In this document: in pieces, positions 58,001 through 64,000 of the stretch
How positions within the stretch are numbered: position 1 is the stretch's first letter
Layout of the letters: each line of letters opens with the position of its first letter
From: Siphonodentalium dalli
Lineage: Eukaryota; Mollusca; Scaphopoda; Gadilida; Siphonodentaliidae
Reading direction: 5' to 3'
Assembly: GCA_032622095.1 (NCBI GenBank)
Contig: CP136061.1
Location: forward strand, 190,718,369-190,782,368
Length of the DNA stretch: 64,000 bases
Notes under the pieces: model-generated
The model's database searches: none
What the model was told of the DNA's origin: nothing
What the model saw: only the letters and a program-made list of their open reading frames with translations
Made by a program: the position numbers and the translations under genes

Positions 58001-60954
58001 GCCATGTGAAACCATATGCTTGTCAATAATTTGAAGCACACACTGAATGAATTAGTATGGGGGGGGGGGGTGGCAATTACCAATTTACCGTACTGAATCA
58101 AAACTAAAAGTATAAAAATTTTGGTAGTAAAATTGTGCACCTGGATCCAAAATCAGGCACACAATAAACTGCGCACCAGCGTTTTTCAAAATCGAAGTAC
58201 ATGTATGTACTGCGACCATCTTGGGTTTTATTCTCTGTATGACTAAATCCTTTGGCACACCCTACAGATGACATTCCTCGCCCGATGATTCGGATCATCA
58301 CTATCACTAAATGGTTCTTCAGGATGACCACTAGATGAGAGTCATAATTTTTTTCCAAATTTTTTTGAAAAACGTGGCTATATAAAATCGCTGCATTAAC
58401 ACATGAAATTATCCCCTCTCCAAATTGAGCTACATTGTTATATTGATAAGCTTCCATTCACTGACATGTTGTACAGTTCATTTAACATGGGATTAAAATT
58501 TTGCTGGCTTGAATCAATCATGTCTTGAATTTCCTTTTACTTTAATGGGTTAATTTTTTTATTTCCAGTGTGCATCAAGTTCCTTACAAAATTTGCTGAT
58601 GCAATTGACAAGTCATCTGATGGTAAATCAGACTTGATTGAGAAAGATCTTATGAAGTTCTGTAAAACAGCAAGAGGAAAAGAAGAGAGATTTGTAAGTA
58701 CTGAAAATAGCAAGCCTGCAAATAGTGTGTCTTATCATAAGCAGAATGAGGTCCCAGAGGGTGAATTTAGTAATGCTATCCTGCACAGTGGGCTAGCATC
58801 ACCAAATTCACCCTCTGGGACCTCATTCTGCTTGGAACTCATCTTCTTGGAAGTACCGCTACAGTTATTTAGTCTCAATATTAACATTGTTTTTAGTTTA
58901 ACTTTTTCCCTTCTGGGAAGTTTCTATATCCTCTAATTTGCTGAAGATAAATTTCATAATTGAGGTGACTAATGGGTGAACACCAACTTCAACTGGGGTA
59001 ATTCAATCTGATCCTAGGTCTCCCAGCAGTTGAGGACTAAGCAGAATGAGGTTCCCAGAGGGTGAATTTGATTTGGTGATGCTAGCCCACCATGTGGTTA
59101 TTGTCACTAAATTCACTCCCTGGGGACTTCATTCTGCAAATGACAGACACACTATTTGCAGGCTTGGAAAATTCTAAGAACACTGACTACTTCTTTATTC
59201 GGGACGAATTATTGGGTGATAAACATAAAGCAATGATTCCAGCAACAATTATTATGTGTACTTATTAAATATCATATTATGGTACACATAGTGTCAACGT
59301 CTGGATTGACCAATCATCGTTCATCCGTCCATCTGTCGTCTCTCTATCCATCCATAGACACTTTACACATGGTGCGATAACTCAAACATTTCCTATCATT
59401 CGGAACCAAATTTTGTATATGAGTTTCTGAGCTCAAAAAACAGATAAGAGTTCAAATATATATAATTATTTTTATTATTTTTTAAATAAGGCGACACCAA
59501 TTTTTAAGTCTGGTTTACGAACACCTCCTACAACTTTTTTTCCATTTCATGAAAAAAAATAATACTTTTTTTCTCCCAATTTTTTTTACACGCATACTGA
59601 TTTTCATGTGCTGTCGCATCCGGTTCTGCTTATAATCATTTACAGATCCATAGTTTCATGTATTTCATGACAAGAAATGTCTTGTTTGGTTCAGAATTTC
59701 ATTCAAAAACAATTTTTGTTTGTAAAATTCTACGATTTACTTGATATAAATTAGGGGGACAATTTTTTTTGTTTTTATTTTTTTCCCTCCTGCATCGGCC
59801 TCTCACAATCGTCCTCTTGTTACTGAATGTAATTTGTTTATAACAACGATGCTGTTTTCTGCATATATAGAGGATATGAAATGAGTGTTTCTCTCATATG
59901 ATATTTATGAAACGAGTCTAAGAATTTTCAGTTTTCACAAGCCTCCGGCGAGAGAAAACTGAAAATTTGTGACGAATTTCATAAATATCATATGAGAGAA
60001 ACACGAATTACATATTCTATTTATCATATGACACCTATAAATTGATTATGATGTCTAAAACGCACACAAATCACTAAATAGCTATATGACATCGACAGCA
60101 AAAGGTTAATGTGATGTCACTTCATTGCACCGGAAGCCCAATTACACCTGGTGAACTAGCAGAAATAATATGCACGCGAAGATATAGTGCGCTATTCTGT
60201 TCTCAGTTTGTGACATTTCGTATGTTTATTAGATATATACGTATTACATATTCTATTTATCGTATAACAATGTCCAAAACTATATATTTCAAGATTATAA
60301 TTGCGAGAATTTCGGCATCGCAGTTATTGACGCTCACGAATTTGACCTGCATTTAGTCAGAGATGCGGCTCGGCCCCCAGCTGCCATTCAGCCAATCAGA
60401 ACACACTTTTTGTCAACAAACCAATCAAATTATCGGAAGGTGATATGAATTAGTAATTGATATGAAATTGATTTATGACATAGTTTCCAACGTAAATAAT
60501 GATTGAGTCATATGATAAATTTGGATATAAACTTTCTTAAAATTACTTACTTTGGCATGATTATTTGTTATTTCGATATGAACACGTCCAGAGCATTCCA
60601 CATCACTTTAAACAGTAGAGTTCATGACTAAGCGATGATTACATGATCAGTCTTGACATGCTTTCTACTAATTACAACCCTAATATTACGTTAAGAGAGA
60701 GATGAACAATAGAATTCTACCCAATTTCTTTCTCACTTATAGACATGTAGATCAATATCACAACGAGATACACCAGGTATACTCTATATAAAATGTTTGT
60801 TTTCTCTTACAGTGCTACTATATCGGTGCATTGGAGACATCTGCTACAAAGATAGTAAATGAGGTGACCAAACCAATGTCATACAGCCTATCGCCCGATA
60901 GGATCTGCGAGAAATTGAAGAAAGCCGATTCTCAGATATGCGAGCTGAAATATG
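45977..60954 (+). CDS. MANF: Mesencephalic astrocyte-derived neurotrophic factor (MANF/ARMET family), first 3 coding exons
   Basis: Exons 45977-46070, 58569-58693 and 60813-60954 join in phase to give about 120 residues. Residues 1-23 ([23 protein letters not shown]) are a signal peptide with a hydrophobic core, probably cut before KLKDGDCE. The rest is the saposin-like N-terminal domain. Its six cysteines are all present: GDC, VC, KFC, CYY, RIC, QIC. Family signatures are [30 protein letters not shown] and [21 protein letters not shown] is an ER-resident and secreted protein of the unfolded-protein response. Vertebrates have two paralogues (MANF, CDNF); invertebrates usually have one, so 'MANF' here means that common orthologue. 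The fourth exon, with the SAP-like domain, the CxxC motif and the ER-retention-like C terminus, was looked for up to base 64000 and not found. Intron phases are 1, 0 and 1. The start ATG is the only one in frame before the signal peptide. Confidence 0.95.
46484..47418. mobile_element. Element with ~110 bp terminal inverted repeats in MANF intron 1
   Basis: 'ttttggacac', 'gactttcgttagt', 'gggtacc' and 'tctacaaagaaacaataaac' on the left occur inverted and in mirrored order on the right (47320-47418). There is no transposase. The target duplication is not clear. Confidence 0.75.
47420..48770. other. MANF intron 1, no supported gene
   Basis: AT-rich, with no exon or clear repeat boundary. Confidence 0.4.
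48772..48822 (+). repeat. Direct repeat left of the Helitron array
   Basis: 'aaagagcgtccatg', then 'gtagacaataaagagcgttct' (one base shorter in identity), occurs again at 53178-53236, just beyond the array. Related words are at 37612, 37665 and 38697. Confidence 0.75.
48881..50672 (+). mobile_element. Helitron A (first of a head-to-tail triplet), split by a hAT insertion
   Basis: It starts TCTCATATATATTTTG after A (48880). The body is a 122 bp minisatellite (49020-49420). The 3' hairpin CCCGGAC-aac-GTCGGG is followed by ctcatcgg and CTAG. That last CTAG is interrupted: CT at 49513-49514, AG at 50671-50672. The terminal hairpin segment is duplicated (49437-49514). Confidence 0.85.
49515..50662. 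mobile_element. hAT-type element inserted in the Helitron A 3' end
   Basis: The ends TAGTGCTGGGCGGTATTT and AAATACCGCCCAGCACTA are flanked by a perfect 8 bp duplication CATCGGCT (49507-49514, 50663-50670). The subterminal regions are rich in accgcggta. Minus-strand frames of 77-80 codons inside have no certain transposase motif. Confidence 0.92.
50673..52431 (+). mobile_element. Helitron B (second of the triplet) with 122 bp minisatellite
   Basis: It starts TCTCATATATATTTTGAAG directly after the CTAG of Helitron A. It ends with CCCGGAC-gaa-GTCAGG, then tcacctt and CTAG at 52431. The core has about eight 122 bp units, most with cgcgcatgcgcaga and gagatctcggaaac. One unit is shortened at ~51285. 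Confidence 0.87.
52432..53171 (+). mobile_element. Helitron C (third of the triplet)
   Basis: It starts TCTATTATATATTTTGGAAG directly after Helitron B. It ends with CCCGGAC-gaa-GTCGGG, tcacctt, CTAG (53171), then T. The core is a different repeat: ~120 bp units around 'gatgaaacttggtatgtg' and 'gtgac.tgaccttgacctt'. Confidence 0.87.
53178..53236 (+). repeat. Direct repeat right of the Helitron array
   Basis: Partner of 48772-48822. Confidence 0.75.
53240..54398. other. MANF intron 1, no supported gene
   Basis: No exon is seen. A few CRE-like half sites (acgtca) lie near 53813 and 53880. Confidence 0.35.
54399..54493. repeat. Imperfect palindrome
   Basis: ttaaataatgcacgagag (54399) is mirrored by the sequence ending gaattatttaa (54493), and gtaagaaac by gtttcttac. 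Confidence 0.75.
54641..55015 (+). repeat. Dispersed repeat, partner of 63206-63585
   Basis: Both copies share 'gaatgtagcattctactaac', 'aatgtaaatatttacatctc' (or close) and 'tattctccatttctatttga' in order. A decayed third piece may lie at 60560-60615. Confidence 0.85.
55057..55275 (+). repeat. Dispersed repeat, partner of 10890-11110
   Basis: It starts 'agctgtcaatcaaatcatta' and continues directly into the next element. Confidence 0.8.
55294..55973 (+). mobile_element. DINE/pearl-like element with three 192 bp units
   Basis: The 5' end tgtcccccgacgtttcc..gtcagaggac folds back; tgtcgggggaca at the 3' end is its inverse. A CGTCCGTCCGTCC microsatellite is followed by units starting gagattgggtacctt at 55369, 55561 and 55753. 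The 192 bp period is divisible by three, which creates a 216-codon repeat frame. Confidence 0.78.
56171..56638. mobile_element. 468 bp near-perfect palindromic MITE, TTAA target
   Basis: TTAA (56167-56170, 56639-56642) flanks AGGTACTCAATCC ... GATTGAGTACCT. The arms are ~230 bp and differ at few positions, with a short centre (attgttaataact). Related copies: 10079-10483 and 61055-61316. Confidence 0.92.
56930..57530 (+). repeat. AT-rich dispersed repeat (uninterrupted copy)
   Basis: 'agatttggtgtggtacctcgg' starts it, then ~350 bases of A/T-rich low complexity, then 'cagctagttatcataagtgc' and 'ggcggtactaccgctgtggg'. It is the same family as the split copy at 11170-19680. Confidence 0.6.
58190..58455 (+). 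repeat. Decayed 3' end of a DINE/pearl-like element
   Basis: 'gaccatcttgggttttattctctgtatgac' wording, 'taaatcctttggcacac', 'acatgaaattatcccct' and 'aaattgagcta' match the ends of the two large arrays. It ends ~115 bases before MANF exon 2. Confidence 0.7.
58569..58693 (+). CDS. MANF: MANF exon 2
   Basis: It lies between tatttccag and gtaagt, a consensus donor. With the donated G it reads [20 protein letters not shown], then [20 protein letters not shown], then RF, ending in phase 0. The G-D-C-E-V-C pair of cysteines is split by intron 1. A hAT-type MITE begins 17 bases after the donor. Confidence 0.95.
58711..59166. mobile_element. hAT-type MITE, copy B
   Basis: The ends caagcctgcaaatagtgtgt and acacactatttgcaggcttg are inverted, with gaaaat on both sides as part of a probable 8 bp duplication. 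It has the same two internal gcagaatgaggt hairpins as 3341-3775. It starts 17 bases after the MANF exon 2 donor. Confidence 0.8.
59170..59866. other. MANF intron 2, repeat-like fragment, no gene
   Basis: 'catccgtccatctgtcgtctctctatccatcc' wording near 59330 looks like the 5' microsatellite of a tandem-core element. T-rich runs follow. No exon. Confidence 0.4.
59867..60020. repeat. Palindrome (~70 bp arms)
   Basis: gtgtttctctcatatgatat (59884) is mirrored by atatcatatgagagaaacac (to 60004). The inner gttttcac..gccgg..gagaaaac is also inverted. Confidence 0.85.
60813..60954 (+). CDS. MANF: MANF exon 3
   Basis: It lies between tctcttacag and gtgagt. It encodes [20 protein letters not shown], then [20 protein letters not shown], then QICELKY, plus one base (phase 1). 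This is the best conserved part of the family. The expected continuation, a linker followed by the C-terminal SAP-like domain, is in an exon beyond the window. Confidence 0.96.
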
Positions 60955-61054
60955 GTGAGTTAAAAAATTACCATATACCGTCTGATAAATATTCAGGGTC
61001 CATTTTATTTCTATCAGCTATGACTTAAGTCACGCTGGCTCCCAATTGATTTAA

Positions 61055-61316
61055 AGGTACTCAATCCGATCAGCCTCTCCTAAATTACTATTTCTTTGAC
61101 TTCGGGGGTAAAAAATTAATACCACTTAATTTGTTCGTTTGAGCATGTGGTTCTGGACAAGTTCTGGTCCACAAACAATAGAAACAGCCAACTCCAAACA
61201 TCGATATCTAATCACTCTGAGCTTTGATGGGTGGGTTCCTCGACTCGAATCAATATTTTTTACCACCGAAGCCAAAGAAATAGTAATTTAGGAGCGCCTG
61301 ATCGGATTGAGGACCT
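61055..61316. mobile_element. Shortened TTAA palindromic MITE
   Basis: TTAA (61051-61054, 61317-61320) flanks AGGTACTCAATCC ... GGATTGAGGACCT. It keeps both ends of the 56171-56638 family but lost most of the centre. It starts 100 bases after the MANF exon 3 donor. Confidence 0.88.
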
Positions 61317-61640
61317 TTAAGGGATGAAGGGGATTTACTATTTTGTGACGACTCATCGTTCCAAATATTATTAAACATGATCAACATATAGACCTATGCA
61401 TATACGCCTAGGTCATGTACATGGAGACAAAATATACCAGGTATAATTTTTTTTGGGGTTTATATTTTTGAGCCAGGTACATCTTGAAAATGACCCACGT
61501 TCACATACATGTATTTCAGAAACTGGTGCTATGTTGCATAGTCATTTTCTCATAAAAGATGGGTCAAGTTAGTCAATTTTAGCAGCGACCATTTGCCCTT
61601 TATAAGTAATAATTGCACAATCACTAAATCAGGTTATAAA

Positions 61641-62550
61641 TAGAGCTGGGACGGTTATGGGTTTTTCGTGACTGGTTATGAACGGCAAAAAACCGTGATT
61701 AACCGGTTAACCACATATTATAGGTACTATTATGGGTGGGTAAGCCCAGTATGCAGAACAGCGATGATTGTGATGCTCACTGACATGGTAAGTTTGAGAA
61801 CGGCTCCTGCCCATTATACAAAGAAGTTGTCACCCATGACACACATAATCACATATCTAATTAAGTACACATCTTCAATTTATTACTGAATAAAATAAAT
61901 ATACAATGTCATTCCCCTGTGAGGCTGTGTTGTGTTCATTTATTGTCCTTGTAAAATTAACCCATCGCCATCGGGATATGTGATCGGGCGGGAAGCTGAA
62001 CACACCGACACGGAAGTGACGACTAGAAAGGTTTAATATACATTCCGGAATATTTTATTGATTATTCCGCAATTTCCGGTAGCTGGGTGGGCGAACAATT
62101 ATTATTTATTCTTAATGAAATACTTACATATACGTTGGTATGTGATGTTGTCCGGCGGGGGGATGGATTGAAGGGCCGGGAGTCTCAAGAAATAACTAGT
62201 CGTTGATAACAAAAACAATTATCTTCCTGATAATAATACTGAATACGAGTCATGCGATGTGACAATGTTGTAAGATCACACGTGTGCTGACCCTTTGATG
62301 TTTCGTTTTGACGTCGGCAGGCTGTTAAATGTAGCCTTCAAAGAGCCAACACACCGCGTTTGATGTTGTTCCGTCAATCTCGGCTTCATTTTAATTGACG
62401 GAGACAGATTAACCCTCTTATAGCCAGTTATAGCTGACCATCACAGTGATCATACACTATAATAGTGATGTTACGGTTAACCGACCACGGCAAATCCGTG
62501 TCCGGTCACGGCCATAGTTGGTGGTTAACCGCATAACCGTCCCAGCTCTA
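61641..62550. mobile_element. 910 bp hAT-type element in MANF intron 3
   Basis: The ends TAGAGCTGGGACGGTTATG and CATAACCGTCCCAGCTCTA are flanked by a perfect 8 bp duplication GTTATAAA (61633-61640, 62551-62558). The subterminal regions are rich in ggttaacc. No transposase. Confidence 0.93.
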
Positions 62551-62559
62551 GTTATAAAC

Positions 62560-63205
62560 TTTCCTCGGGGCTTGTTATCAGGGGAATGGTATGAATCAAA
62601 TTGGCCATATTTAGGTTAGACATTTTGACTGAGAGATAGTGTTTTATCGGGGATAAAAAAAACAGGCTAAATATATTTCAGAAATGTAATTCTGCTTGAA
62701 TTGTACAACTCTGCTGCCTTTACCTGTATTATTACTAGTCTGTATCATTTATAGCATCATTTGAGCAACAGAACTATGTATATGAAATACAACTGGAAAT
62801 GGCCAAAGAAAATGAATATATTTAGTATATCAACAATGGTGCGATATAACACCTCATTTCTCAGTTATGCTCAAACATGATATCGCATTGCGTAATTCAA
62901 TATTCCCACTAATTACGGCACGTTTATATTTATAATCCTTAGTGCATTTTTTTATAAAGGCTATCACACTAAAAGCATTTTGGCGTGTTTGTTTGTTATT
63001 CTGCGCAAAATCCAAGCAATTAAAGACTACATACATGTACATGTATTATAAACCAAAAGGATTTACTGTATAATTTTGAACAATTAATTTACGGCCAGTT
63101 AATGGTCGCATAACATTTTAATGTGACAATCTCGTCCAAATTCACATGACTTCTATAGGCCTACATGTATGTGCAAATATGACGAGCAAACAACCTTTCG
63201 TGAAT
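62560..63205. other. MANF intron 3, no supported gene
   Basis: No exon 4 of MANF and no clear repeat. Confidence 0.4.
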
Positions 63206-63585
63206 TAAAGACATATTATGGACTTGTTTGGGTGTGTGAAACTGATAAATTAGTACTCAGACGCTATGTCAACTGGGGGAATGTAGCATTCTACTAACAT
63301 CACCCAAAATCTCAAAGAAATTGACCATACAACCCTATAGAAAACACCGCCTGAACTACGCTCAAATGTAAATATTTACATCTCGATTCGGGACGCAACC
63401 ATCGGCGATAAACTAATGCAAATGATTTCGCCATCTATACTCATTGCATTTAATAAATATATAAGACTGATGGTGTATGTTGTAAATTTGGGTTAGTATT
63501 AATAAAAGTAACTACTTTCAGTAAGATTATTCTCCATTTCTATTTGATCACCCAACCGGAGTGTTTCACATCACTTTAAACTATA
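63206..63585 (+). repeat. Dispersed repeat, partner of 54641-55015
   Basis: It starts 'aaagacatattatggacttg' and ends 'gtgtttcacatcactttaaa'. The two copies differ by scattered substitutions. Confidence 0.85.
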
Positions 63586-64000
63586 GTTTATTCACAACAG
63601 ATAATCATTTATTGTGCACAACAAACATTCAATCTGCTGTTTTATTTATTTTCATATATAAAAACATACTAACGTATGCAATACAGTTTAGCATTAAACA
63701 ACCAAGTGAGGCCGTGATGTCACAAACTATAAAGGGAGAAAATATATTCTTCCAAAATGGGGGTATCAAGTTACTGGCGTAATTGCTTGTGCCGGTTAGT
63801 TTGAGATGCCATATCTCCGATCTTGTGTGATTTGCAGTTTGCTTAATACAGATGCCTTTTCATTACACGAGAGTTTCCTACCCGTTGAAATTAGTGCATT
63901 GCAATTTGCAACGAGACGAGAATAGGGCCAGACTTTTTTAATTAAATGGTTTACGGATTTTTTGGACCTTGTTTGGGTAGGGTCGGGAGGGAAAAAAATA

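Noticed and set aside
60955-64000. Search for MANF exon 4 (CxxC and SAP-like domain)
   Set aside because: No frame with the expected C-terminal domain or splice sites is present. It must lie further right.

Overview
The window is a stretch of animal nuclear DNA, AT-rich and dominated by repeats. It contains parts of two intron-rich genes, both on the + strand. The first is the 3' end of the gene for gamma-tubulin complex component 6 (TUBGCP6), with five exons between 4821 and 32431 that give the last ~213 residues and the stop. The second is the first three of the usual four coding exons of MANF (mesencephalic astrocyte-derived neurotrophic factor), between 45977 and 60954. Its last exon, which should carry the C-terminal CxxC domain, must lie beyond base 64000. 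Every exon was joined by codon phase across GT..AG introns, and the joined reading frames match the two families. There is no bacterial or viral gene, no CRISPR and no operon. The window suggests a marine invertebrate, most likely lophotrochozoan and possibly a mollusc. The reason is the abundance of elements built like bivalve 'pearl'/DINE elements: a GTCCGTCC microsatellite followed by tandem ~160-190 bp cores. The species cannot be fixed from the sequence.

Layout. 1-4820 (upstream, probably a TUBGCP6 intron): a 1.3 kb inverted-repeat element with a nested hairpin, a perfect 65 bp palindrome, and a hAT-type MITE. 4821-4953: TUBGCP6 exon. 4954-20069: a 15.1 kb intron. It holds a pogo-like relic with a surviving DNA-binding domain, and a nested stack in which an AT-rich repeat is split by a 5.9 kb hAT element (8 bp target duplication) and by a 1.2 kb TTAA-flanked element. 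The hAT element itself contains another hAT element and a 3.3 kb DINE-like tandem array with a 483 bp higher-order period. 20070-32431: four more TUBGCP6 exons, separated by a second DINE-like array, a 314 bp tandem duplication, several palindromes and an inverted pair of tRNA-derived SINE-like units.

32432-45976 is intergenic. It carries a THAP-like coding fragment below two perfect CRE sites, a Helitron with clean ends, and a 5.05 kb foldback element that is almost entirely inverted repeat. 45977-60954 is MANF. Its 12.5 kb first intron contains three Helitrons joined head to tail (48881-53171), the first interrupted by a hAT element inserted two bases before its 3' end. 60955-64000 is MANF intron 3, with a TTAA MITE and a hAT element.

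The two genes are not functionally linked in any way the sequence shows: one is a microtubule-nucleation subunit, the other an ER-resident/secreted stress factor. Nearly all open frames outside their exons arise from tandem or inverted repeats. The most notable material is repeat structure: exact transposon junctions, higher-order tandem organisation, and repeats that carry dense NRF1-like or YY1-like motifs. I found no convincing new protein-coding system.
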